Origin: Conoideocrella luteorostrata
Lineage: Eukaryota > Ascomycota > Sordariomycetes > Hypocreales > Clavicipitaceae
Reading direction: 5' to 3'
Assembly (NCBI GenBank): GCA_032433595.1
Contig: JASWJB010000052.1
Span: 62,001 to 126,000, forward strand
Length of the DNA stretch: 64,000 nt
Position 1 is the stretch's first letter; each line of letters opens with the position of its first letter. The position numbers were made by a program, and so were the translations under genes. Positions 53,436 through 64,000 of the stretch are shown one piece after another. The notes beneath the pieces were generated by a model that did not search any database, was not told the DNA's origin, and saw only the letters and a program-made list of their open reading frames with translations.

Positions 53436-56400
53436 CTATATGCTATCCACATTCGTATCGTGAAAACCGTCATGCGCTAACCACTTCTCAGCCAGTTCCG
53501 GCGGCATCCCACAATATCCCTCCGGCTGCTTAACACCTCTTCCCGGTTCCTGCGGTCTGTACATTCGGTCGTCCAATTTACCAGTATCTCGCAAAATCCG
53601 GATCATCCTTTCCGACCCGTTGACCTCTTTATCTAAACTTAAGAGGGAACTAATGTACTTACTAAGCGAGTACACAATGCCCTCTCGGTCGGTGTACAAA
53701 TACCGATCGTTTCGTTTGGCATCTTTGGCTACCTCGAGGGCTTCCAGCATGGCTTCTAATATGTCAGGTCCGTTGTCGATGGCGAAATGGAGTACCGTTT
53801 TTTGCCGCCTGCGCCAGGAGAGATCTGTTCGCTGTGCGAGCAGCTTCATTGTTCGTTTTTGTCTGTCTTCGAATTTTCCATTTGCGTTAGCGACTTTGCA
53901 CCACGGACGCGCCTTGGAGTAACAAGCCAACGCAAGGGGAATCATCATTTCAAAGTTTTCCCCCGGATGGTCCGCGCTGTGGCGCTTGAGAAGCCACTGA
54001 ACGAAATCTGGCAGCGCAAGCAGAGCTGCTGTGTGTAGCGATTCATCGTCTACATCTTCACCACACCGTAGTGCGCTGTAGGCCTCAAAATTGCCGAGGT
54101 ATAATGCTGCCTGGCCGAGACGGGGGTCATGATCGAATATTTTTTCGAAATTTGGCTCTGCTGGTTTCTGGCTAAGGTACGAGAACGAACGACGTGGGAT
54201 GACAGAAGTTGTGATTGTACTCCTGTGCTGCTTGAGAAGGGCCTCGAGGACGGAAGTTCGGCTCGGATCGAGCATGCAAGCAAATGCTGCTGAGACTTGC
54301 GACTTGGGCGTGAGGTATAGAGGTTTCGCTAACCAATGTCAGTGCCGGATGCGATTGAGGAGCATGAAATAAGCTTGCCTTCTTGCCCTCGAGCGATTAG
54401 AGCCAGTAGCGTGCGGTTCGAGATCTTCTTAACCTGGAACAACGCCCACAGCAAAGGCGTGACTGCCTCAACCGCCCAATGCTTACACAACGACCATTTC
54501 AACAACTTCCCTGCCGGTGCTCCGTACCCCAGCAACTTCTTTACCAGTGACCCTCCATCTGGGAATTTGAGCATAGCCTCGAACAACAACTTCGGATCTT
54601 TGATGCGTGCCGCCGACGGTGCGAGTGTTTCCATGCACATGCCCAGCCACTTGACAACGTCCTTCTCCTGAGAGCAACGCTCTAACAGAGCACGAATGAC
54701 TGTATCAACTTCTGCGTAGAGACACATTGCCTTGAAAGCAGTGCCATTTCCAGCGTCGCACGCCAATGTGAAACATTTTGCCCCGTCTTCATTGGGATTG
54801 GCGCCATGCGCAAGCAGAAATTGGATTGCGGCAATGTCTTGACCATCCTTGAGTGTGTCGATGAGTGCCTGGCCTAGAGCCTCCTTGGTAATATTATGAT
54901 TCAGTAGACAGCGATAAATACTTAACTTCGCCGCAGGCTTCACTGCTGAAGAAGTACGAGCCAGTTGAAACGCAGCCTCGGCAGCATTCCCATCCTTGAT
55001 GTGCTTGGCCAGCAACTCCATAATTTCCGTACCAGCTTTCAGTCTGAACGAGAGCTTCAGCGGTAAGAATTCCTCGAATTCTACTTCAGCGCCGTGTTCA
55101 AGTAAAAGTTTTGGCAAGGCAATATCAGTTAGGCCTGCGTCTTCTAACGCGCTAACGAGGGCTTCTGAGACGGGGTGTCCTCGAATCTTCCCGCCGCTGA
55201 GCATTGTCTCGTAAACCCAGAGACGACGATCGGCCTTCATCGGCGTCACGCGCGCGTGGACGAACAATTTCCACATGGCATTATCGGCTTTGCAGTTGAG
55301 GACCAACAGTTCGAACAGTTCTTTGCTGCTCTTAGCGAGCGCGGCTTGAAGGTCCCGGAGGCTGACTTTGACACGACGTGCGATAAGTAGTTTCGGGAGG
55401 AGAATTGAATCGCTGAATTGATTAATGCTGTTGTAGAGCAAGTCTGTCATTTCGGCCGTTTTGAGTCCGGTCTCGGAGGCGAGGAGGAGGTCCAGTACGG
55501 CTTCTTTTTGTGACTGAACCAGCTTTGGCGATGCCAACGCTGCAAAGCAGGACCTGCTAATGGAGGATCCATTGGGGCGGTAGGATAGGAGAGTCTCGAG
55601 TACTGCGGTGGAGCTGACTGACATTGCGGCAGCAATTCTTAGAGCCTTGCCACCATTCGCATCGACGGACGCTCCGCGCCGCAATAGAAGCCGCAGACCT
55701 ATCTGATCCCCACCCTCCGAAAGAGCCTCCATGGTCTCCTCAAATAACGTATCGGACTGGCCAATCTCCACGAAGCGGGCTTTGTCTAAAAGCAAAGTCA
55801 TCATATCAAGCTGAACGTGCCGGGGCATCGCGTTATGCGTAGCAATGAACGCAGTCCGCATGGAGCTACTACTCAAACTAGAAGACGAAAGGATTATCCT
55901 AAGAAGGGAAGCATTATGCTCTTCCACAGCTATCCGGGGAATTGCTCCATTGTGAATATTTACATCGAGGCCGTGGCGCAGGAAGCATGGGATGATTGAA
56001 GTCAAGTGTTGGCTTCCCTTGAGCTGCTCTGGTGTGCATACCGCGTTGACTGTGGCTGCGCTCACAGAGGCTGCTGACTCGAGGACTAGCTCGAGGGCTT
56101 CGGCATTGAAGCTGCTCGCGATAAAAATGGTGGAGAGAAGTCTCTGCAAGCTAACTGGCTGCAGTGGACACGCTTTGCAGAGAACGGCGAGCATGGAGTA
56201 ATTTGAATTGGCCCAAGCTGCGATGTAGGCGCCACCTTGAGAGTGGTTTGCATTTGTGCCATGTTTGATCAGCAGACGCGCAATGTCCTCAGTGCGAGGT
56301 CTGTCGGAGCCGGCGACCAGGATGAGGGTTCCGCCCAACGGCGGTCCTCCCGCTCCGTGTTGTAGCAGGAGTTCGATGATGGAGTATGTCACATCATCGC

Positions 56401-58333
56401 CGTGCTCTGAAATCCGAGCAAAGGCCAGCGGCACAGCTTCGGACACAAGGGCGGCATGTGGAGATGCTTCGCAGAGGAGCCTGATGACGGCGATATTGCC
56501 TTGCTGGATGGCGATCTGGAAGACGTTTCGCCCACCATCGCTGCCGACGTGAATCAAGATTTTGTATTCGAGCATGATTCGGATGAGTTTGAGGTCGGGA
56601 TTCGATGACTCAACTGCGCAGACAAGCGCACTAACAAGGGCCACTTTCTTGACGCCTTTGTTGGCGAGGATCCGGACTACTTGCCGTCGAATGGCGTTGT
56701 CGGTAATGTTCATCGCCACGGGCAGCACCGGCGAGAGTTGCTCGCTGCTGATGTTCTTCTGTAACAAGGTCTGCAGCATCTCAATGTCCATAGTATCGAG
56801 CGTAGCCCTAATTGCAGCGGCCGACTCGAACGAGATCAACGCGCCCATTTCCAGGAGCGCATCGACAACCCGCCGACATTTCTTCTTCACCGCGCAGACG
56901 AGCTTCCGGTCCAACGCTGGGCCCTGTAGACTCTTTGACGCATCAGCGAATATGCTGAGAAAGCGGAGCATGTCGTCCTCTGACGCAGACTCTGGGACGA
57001 ATGACACCAGCCTAGATGCCTCATCAGATGTAATATTGGTATAAGCCATGATTTCCAAAACGGGAAAGTCCATCCTTGCCACCACTGCTTGGATGGAGAT
57101 TGATGGACGGATATCGGCGCTAACGAGAAGTCTAATCATAGGAAGTCGTCCCTCGAGAATACTCTGGTTTATCTCACGCCGTAGAGCGTCCCCATTTCTA
57201 AGTAGACCGACTTGGTTGAGTAGAGAGTAGAGAGTATATCGTGTCTGCTGGTCCGCGATGACGGAGACACGCTGACATGCTTGCATAGCGATATCCTCAT
57301 GCTCTACACGATCGCCCGTGGGGCTCAGGAAGCATGCAGTGTCTTTACTGGCCACTCGCTTGCACGTCGCTAGGTAAGCGAGAAGCACTGCAACCGCGGC
57401 GGTGCTCTTCGCCTCGAGCTCTTTGAGGAGGAGCTGTCCGCTCGCGATCCACGAGCAATGGTCCACGCATTGGAGCAAAATTTTTGGTGGCCTCCTCCCC
57501 TCAGCAGCGGCTGTAATCTCCGCCTCGAGGCAGTACTGCCAGTCCTCGACATTCATTCCATTCGGCGCCGACAGGAGCAGCTTCACGACGTCAATGTCGC
57601 CTCGCTTCACGTATTCACGAATGAGGTCTCTGTTCATGGAGAGGATTGCGGCACCGAAACTGACCAGGATGTACACAGAGTTCATGTCCCGCTTTTCAAG
57701 AGCAACCTTGAATGCCTGGTTCATCAGCGCCTGTTCTGTACCGAGTTGGCACATTAAGCGGATGTACTCTGTGTTTCCTTGCTGGATAGCAACCCCTAGC
57801 CAATACGCCATGCCATGGGACGACGAGGTAGACCGGCGAAATATGCTGGATTGTCGCTTTTGAAGCTTGCTGTCGTGGAAGTGCCCCCATAGCTCATCCA
57901 GCGAATGCAAATTCTCCACGGACGAGAGGATTGCGTATGCGACGCGTATATCAGGGAGTGGATTCAAGGCAAGTAGAGCGTCGAAGGCTTTGCCGACTTC
58001 GTGTTTTGTGAAGGTCCATTTTCCTTCGTCGAGTCTTAGATTTTTTCGGCTAGGAATACGCAGCAGATGGCGTTTTTGTTGGTCGGGTTGGCGGTAACCT
58101 GGATCGCTCGTACGTGCCCATACGAGCCATGTCCTCGCGGTGGCACGATGTTCGTCCGTGACGAGAGCTTCAAAGTCATAGTCGTCGGGTCTGGCGAGTC
58201 GGACAAGCGGGTCGGGAGGGGAGAGGCCGGCGTGGTCGAGGAGGGTCGCGAGTTTGGTGTCGCTGGGGGTGGCGGTGGGAGTGAGGATTGAGCCGACAAT
58301 CGTGCTCGTAAGGGAGTCATCGTTGCTGTCCAT
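53436..58333 (-). CDS. Large helical-repeat (ankyrin-like) protein
   Basis: Two exons (54334-58333 and 53436-54289, intron GTTAGC...TCTCAG, phase conserved) encode 1617 residues from ATG 58333. Apart from the N-terminal 130 residues, the whole protein is built of degenerate units of about 30-35 residues with ankyrin-like phrases: LLLQHGAGGPPLGG, LLIKHGTNANHSQGG, LLLRRGASVDANGGKAL, LLLEHGAEVEFEEF, FLLAHGANPNEDGAKCF and KLLGYGAPAGKL. These form a scaffold for protein binding. No catalytic, NACHT or heterokaryon-type domain is seen; the last 280 residues hold no repeat unit that I recognise. Such solo repeat proteins in fungi are often former ends of NLR-like immune receptors, but no such domain lies upstream here. 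Function unknown. Confidence 0.85.
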
Positions 58334-61300
58334 CCTCCTCCCGTTTTATCAGCAACAATAACGCATTAATTAAATTCAAGATGGACTTTGGTGAAGTAAA
58401 TTGCCCATCAAGTTTAGAGGCAGTGCGAATAAACGCAGTGGCGCACAGAGAGAGAGAGAGAGAGCAGCTGAAAAACCGACAAATCCAGCACCAATCGATA
58501 GCCGTGGAAAAGGTCCGTCCCGAAGGCGCAGAACGCCATCAATAAAGCCCAGCAAAGCGCCAAAAAGGCAGCAAAAGCAAGACGAGGCGTTGCGGCAGAG
58601 CCTGTTCACGCAGCCCGTCGCCGCTCAGCCCAACTTTTGACCCCTGACAGGCTTGCCCCTACGGACTCCCAATCACTTGGGCGAGACCTGGGGACAATTA
58701 GGTGGTACAAACTAGCCAACGAGGCTGCAAAAGCGGCTTTCTGTACAACGCAGTGGCAACGCCGCCCGCCCCTGCAAAACGCCGCAGCTCGCTACAGCGA
58801 GAAAAGAGAAAACGTGCAGGAGCCGGCCATCTCTTGTTGGATCGGCTTTAGGAAACGATAACAATAAAAGCCCGTTGCAAGACATGGAAATTGATCTCTG
58901 CTGAATAGGCCTACTGCAAGGCATGGGATGCACCGGAGGAGATATTGCCTTGGGAAGTTTGAACTTGGCTTCGTGGTACATGCGTTGCCCGATCAAGCCT
59001 GCACGGCCCGTCAAGTATACCCGCTGCAAGGTGCGTCAGCACTAGCAGGCCTTCCGCCGGCTTGTCTGGGGCCGGCGACCTCCTACGACCCTACGATCTA
59101 AAATAGCTTTGCCACCGTACTAGGCAAAGCTCCAGGGCCGCCCAATGACGGGCACAATTCGTACCGCAGCTTTTCCATAGTGTGCGGCTGAGCCGATGCT
59201 GGTTATCGCGCTTTGTCTAATAGGCGCTGTGCCACAATGCCTCAAGGAACCGAATGGTCCTCCCGTCGAAGCGCAGGCCAGTGAGTTTCTGCCGATGCCT
59301 CGGACTCAGTTGATATAACCGGAACACGACAGCTAACAGTTTCCGCTGGAGGATCATATACTTTTGCGTGCTTGATAGCGGCCGTACTAGTGTAAATGGC
59401 TCTAGTGAGCTTGAAGTGGCTCGCACGCTTTTGAGCCAACGACGAACATTGCAGCTGGTTCCACGTACTATTTCGTCGCAACGTTCCGTCGTCGGGTTCG
59501 CCGAATCTAGCAGCTGCGCGATCGTAGTCTCATCTTCCGCCGTGCTTACTAAACTATCTTCGAAGCCCAGTATGCCACGGCTTACGAGGCCAGGTGGCGG
59601 CAGCGCGGCTCGCTAGCCTGGTAAGAAGATCATTTTCGACAGCACATTTCGGTCTCGTCCTTGGAACATTGCTTCCCAGTTAGTCCTTTCTGTACACGGG
59701 TGCAGCTCCCCATACGCTAGAGTGGAGCATTCGCCTTCTTTTCCTAAAGAAGTATAAGGGGCTCTCTCTAAGAATTGATATCAATAATATCTATGTCTGT
59801 GTTATATCCAATGTAACCCCTTAAATGCAATTTCTCTGCAAGACGTATAATAGAGTGGGTTAACATTCTCTCATTGACTGACCCTTTTTCATGCAACTAG
59901 CGCTCTGTTCTCGCGGTAGCCAAGCCAGACTTGATACACTATGTTAGTATCTGACCTGGTACTATGGACAGGCGATAGTTGCGAGTTATTAGCGCCTGCG
60001 ATAACAAAGGAAGTGAGAAATTCTAATTAAATGTAACCAATTTATTTAATATTAATGTAGAAATGCAAACGCCGCTTTTGGAATCAACTCTTAATTATAA
60101 CCTAAATAGTTTGCTGAAATAGCTGTGAACACAAGTAACGCATAAATCTAAGCCGGTAGTTTTAGTGGTCTGACTCTAATGCTAATTAACTGCGATAGAT
60201 TCCCTGAGGAATTAAGAGCAAGAATGCAGATATAGCTAAAGACTTATATAACCACTCGGTAAATGAAATGTAAACATAGCGTGCTTGATTTAGTATACCA
60301 CCGCGGGAATATTACCCCCCCCCCCGAGCTGTCCCCCTCTTGTAACCAGCTGCTAGGACGAGAGAGAGCTGCCGTAGACTCATATTGATCCTGGTGGGAT
60401 GTAACTCCCGACAAACAGCAACACCACAAATATGGATTAGAGCGTTTTCTAGCATATTTTTTAACAGCTCTGAGTAGAGCTACTGGTATAACCTCTTGTT
60501 TATTTACCGGAACATAAGACTGCGCTGGAGGAAGGAACCCTCCGCGAGACCGTTTCAATTAGTAAACTTTAAGTCATATAACATAATATTGCGACTGCGG
60601 AGTAGAAGTAACAGTATCCCGACCCAAATTCTAAATCTAAAAGCTAAGACATCGTAGAATGCTAGGTACCATTGCTTGCTCTATTTTCGTCGCGATAGCG
60701 CCTAATTATCTTGAACCTTTATGTTGGTCTTAGCACACTCCTCAAAGCTTGCCCACAGTCTTGTCTCTGACGGCCTCATCTCTAACTGCCTCGTCTCGAG
60801 CTGCGACAGCCCATGGTAGCGCGGTACAGCCATGGCAATCCACTGCGCCCGGCGCTCGATGTAGAGTTAGCCCGGGCTCGGGACAAGAATGCCGGTGCTT
60901 TCCTCATTGAGAAGGTCAACTAGGCCTTAACGTAAACTATCCTCGCTATTAACCGAGGCGCTGCCGGACTAAATTGCCGGGGCCATTGTAGGGGCTCCGT
61001 TCAGGCTCTATCCGGAAGGAGGGGGATAGCTGGTGGAAGGGGGAGAAGAGGAAAACGGGTAGAGGAGAATATTGTTAAAGATTGTGAGGACGAGGTTAGT
61101 GGTAACTACTTTAGACTTAGTAATACCCTATGCTCGCCGCAAGGCGGGAGCTACAGCCCTAGAGGAGAAGGAAAAAGGAGTCAGCGAAGCAGAAGAGCTA
61201 GGAGGAGTTTTTGCCCACCCCCCCGCTGTGAGGCATTCCCAGGGTTAGCCCGGAGGATTAAGTCCCGACAACACTGTCCGGTCCAGTGAATGTGGCAATC

Positions 61301-62094
61301 GTGCTGCCTCGGTAGTGACTTTTCATTAAGTCTGTGCAGAGACTGCTCAAGCCTAAGGATAAGTCACCGTTATTGGTAGAGGGTGGATTGAGGTAGACGA
61401 TGGGATTGTTTCAAGATTAGTGCAGTATGCTCCGTAGGACATTTAATCCCTATTGCTTAACTAATCAGCGCTCCGAGGTCGGGCCGAAGCCTTGAATTTT
61501 AATCCCGCACTGGCCTAGGTCCTCCGCAATGTTACAACAGCGGCAATGGGCCGTAGATCCCCTTCGCACCAACGTGAGGACACGCCCTGCTAAATTGGAA
61601 GTGATGCTGTCTTGAGGTGCGCCGATGGAGAAAATAATCCTTGCTGCTGAGTATTGTAAATTAGTTAACTTCGGGGGATCATGAATCCGCATTTTCGGGG
61701 CATTTGGATAGCGTAGGCAGCCCGGATGTTGTTATCCTCGGTCGCGCGCTATAAAATGGCGAGACGGGGGGGGGGTTGAAAGGGGGGGTATTTAAGTCAA
61801 GGGCTTTGGTCGAGGACAGTGGAACTTAACCCGGCTTGAAACTGCCACGCAAAATCGAGGGCAAATAAAGCGCTGCGCCAATAATTGATTATCCCAGTGA
61901 TCGATATCTGCTATTAGTGGGCGGGTGGCCAGAGACGCCGTTCGAGGCGAGTTCTATGTCTTTGTGTATATATATGTGCGCTAGGTCGGATATTGTATTT
62001 ATGTTTATCGTTGCCTGCTCATTTTAGACAGCTCTCGTTTGTTTAAATTTCTCGTCAATAGTTGTAGCCAACAAAATTACGCCCTCGTAGCGCT
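58334..62094. other. Gene-poor stretch, decayed DNA
   Basis: About 3.8 kb with no recognisable gene. A GA microsatellite (58447-58464) lies just upstream of the repeat-protein start and may be in its promoter. From about 59700 on the sequence is AT-rich with short homopolymer tracts (C at 60315-60325, G at 61766-61775) and many stops in all frames, as in old RIP-treated repeats. The last few hundred bases should be the promoter of the P450 at 62095. Confidence 0.4.
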
Positions 62095-63798
62095 ATGGCT
62101 GTATTATTTCAGTTTGCTGAACTGCTGGTTCTAACCACGGCAAGCTTGGGATCGTTGGTAATTCTCTGCCTGGTGTCGGAATACTTTCTGGCTTCACCGT
62201 ACCCTCCCCAAATACCTCTTATCCGTGAACCTGAAGGAGCAAGGAGCTTCAGCATCCGTACGAGGCTAGCTTTCTACACGGATTGTCAGACCATGTTTCG
62301 TGAAGCCTATGAGAATGTGAGTACGGCCTCCACTGCGCAACCGTCAGCTAAATAGCTTCGCTCACTTGGACTTAGTATTTAAAACGGGGCAGTCCTATTG
62401 TGATCCCCGGCCTCGGCCTCCGTCACGAGGTTCTCATGCCCTCGCGGTACATGCCATGGGTTTTGAGTCAACGTGAGAGCGAGCTAAGTTCCGCTCAAGC
62501 GTTTGTTGAAATTGATCAGGTCCGCTGGGTGCTAGGGGACAACCGCTATGTGGCAGACCCATGGCATGGCACCCTCGTCAGAACGGATATGAGCCATGAT
62601 TTGGAGAACATCTGTGCAGCATTGAACGATGAACTCCAGATGGCATTTGACGAATATTTCAGCGCTGACTCGGATAGCTGGAAAGACATTGACCTTCTGA
62701 ACACGGTTCGTTGGATAGTGGCTCGGGCAGCCAGTCGGTTTACGATTGGTCTCCCACTCTGTACGACAGGCTCCTGCTCAATCATGCTATAAACCAAGCT
62801 AATCAATTGTAGGCCGAAATAAGGAATACCTGAGATTGTCGCTGGAAACTGTTGACGGCCTAATTCTCAACGCAGGTGCAACTGGCGGCGCGCCGAGGAT
62901 CCTGCAGCCGTTGGTTGGCGCCGTTGTGAATTGGAATGTCCGCAGAAAGATTAAAAGAATGAAGAGGCTTTTATCGCCAATTTGGGGAGAACGCATTGTC
63001 GCGTTGCAGAATAAACGCGATAATAAGGAACCACAGGATTACTTCCAGATGATGGCTCGCTACGCGCTAGAACACCGACCCAATGAGTTTGTGGACCTTG
63101 ACGCTATGACGCGGCGTTTAATTGCAGCTAATTTTGGCTCTATGCATCAAACGAGCATCCAGGTAACTAATATGCTTCTGAATATTGTGGGATCCGACCA
63201 CGAGTACAACACAATCGCGGCCCTCCGGAAGGAGTCTCGCGAGCTGGTTAAAAATGGTGCAAATACCAAATGGACTAAGTCCGATATTGCCAAGATGATC
63301 AAATCAGACAGCGTTGCTCGTGAAACATTGCGTCTACATTCATTCGGGGGTCGTGCCGTCCAACGCAAGGTTATGTCTGACAGCTGCGCTACACCAGACG
63401 GCTACCATCTCCCAAAGGGCACCATTATCTCGTTCTTGGGCCAGCCAGCACAAACAGATAGCAACCTGCTAGACAACGCTTTGAAATATGATCCCTTTCG
63501 CTTCTCTCGGCTCAGGGAGGACACCACAAAGAAACAAAAAAAATTGAATTTCGTCACAACTGGACCTGAGTATTTGTCTTTTGGGCACGGAAGACACGCA
63601 TGTCCCGGCCGCTTCCTCGTTGATTTTGAGTTAAAGATGATTATTTCTCATGTTTTAGGCCGCTATGATCTGGATTTCCCACCTGAATATGAGAAAAGTC
63701 GCCCCCCGAATTACTGGCTCGCGGAAGTAGTGTTCCCACCCAAAGATGTGAGAATCAGAGTTAGGAAAAGACCAGAGAGTGAAAGTGTCCTAAACTAG
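62095..63798 (+). CDS. Cytochrome P450, ent-kaurene oxidase-like group
   Basis: Exons 62095-62316, 62376-62760 and 62813-63798 join in phase to 530 residues. A hydrophobic anchor (VLTTASLGSLVILCLVSEYF) near residue 12 is followed by PYPPQIPLI. I-helix IAANFGSMHQTSIQVTN (with His-Gln-Thr), ExxR in ARETLRLHSF, and heme loop LSFGHGRHACPGRFLVDFELK are all intact. The FGxGxHACPGRF type is common in fungal terpene and indole-diterpene clusters. It is separated from the upstream cluster by about 15 kb containing unrelated genes, so it may start a different cluster to the right of the window, or be a stray pathway gene. The substrate cannot be inferred. Confidence 0.92.
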
Positions 63799-64000
63799 GC
63801 CAATTAGCACCCTTATTTAGTCATTTATTTTGCCTAGAGGAAGACGCTCTTTCCCCTCTGGAGCCAGCAGGCCAATGGCAGACGCAGATTCATAGAGGTT
63901 TTAGGCCATGACCTAACCCATGCTGCATTATTTTGCTTGGCCCTGTTTTTATCGGATCATTATCGTGCATAGCAGAAGTTATAAGATACACAAAGACGCC

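Noticed and set aside
1..64000. tRNA, rRNA and CRISPR elements
   Set aside because: I scanned by eye for T-arm consensus, rRNA-like blocks and regularly spaced repeats and found none; a dedicated tRNA search would be more reliable.

Overview
The window reads as a nuclear contig from a filamentous ascomycete (Pezizomycotina, probably Sordariomycetes/Hypocreales). Genes have short GT-AG introns with branch sites. There is a head-to-head fungal nitrate reductase/nitrate transporter pair, FunK1-type and APH-type kinases, and several cytochrome P450s. Decayed transposon and gene relics have the frameshifts and C-to-T-like differences expected of repeat-induced point mutation (RIP). No tRNA, rRNA or prokaryotic signal was seen. 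Many open frames begin with GTG, CTG or TTG, so starts were reset to ATG and exons were joined by hand from phase and family alignment. These models are inferences from sequence, without transcripts.

Layout. 1-15.8 kb is a patchy accessory region: three LTR-like repeat copies, a decayed coding relic, an APH-type phosphotransferase, a FunK1 kinase, a GIY-YIG/T5orf172-type protein, an 18-exon adenylosuccinate synthetase, an Argonaute (PIWI) relic and a truncated gene start. 15.8-21.2 kb is the nitrate assimilation pair: nitrate reductase (minus) and nitrate transporter (plus), divergent from an 860-bp promoter. 21.2-25.6 kb holds a stray copy of a nitrate transporter exon, a small hypothetical gene and a dead pogo/Fot1-like transposon.

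25.9-47.2 kb looks like a biosynthetic gene cluster: P450, short-chain dehydrogenase, cupin protein, secreted BBE-type FAD oxidase, 3-dehydroshikimate dehydratase, O-methyltransferase, UbiA prenyltransferase, a second P450, and a single gene joining a flavin monooxygenase to a class II DAHP synthase. The members fit one pathway. DAHP synthase pushes carbon into the shikimate route and the dehydratase makes protocatechuate. Methylation, UbiA prenylation and flavin-dependent (possibly decarboxylating) hydroxylation would then give a prenylated methoxy-hydroquinone, which P450s, SDR and the BBE oxidase tailor. I therefore predict a shikimate-derived meroterpenoid. Two members carry apparent lesions: a one-base frameshift in UbiA and Tyr-to-Met at the SDR catalytic site.

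48.5-58.3 kb carries a von Willebrand A/alpha-kinase protein and a 1617-residue repeat protein. 58.3-62.1 kb appears gene-free. A third P450 at 62.1-63.8 kb may belong to another cluster beyond the window.
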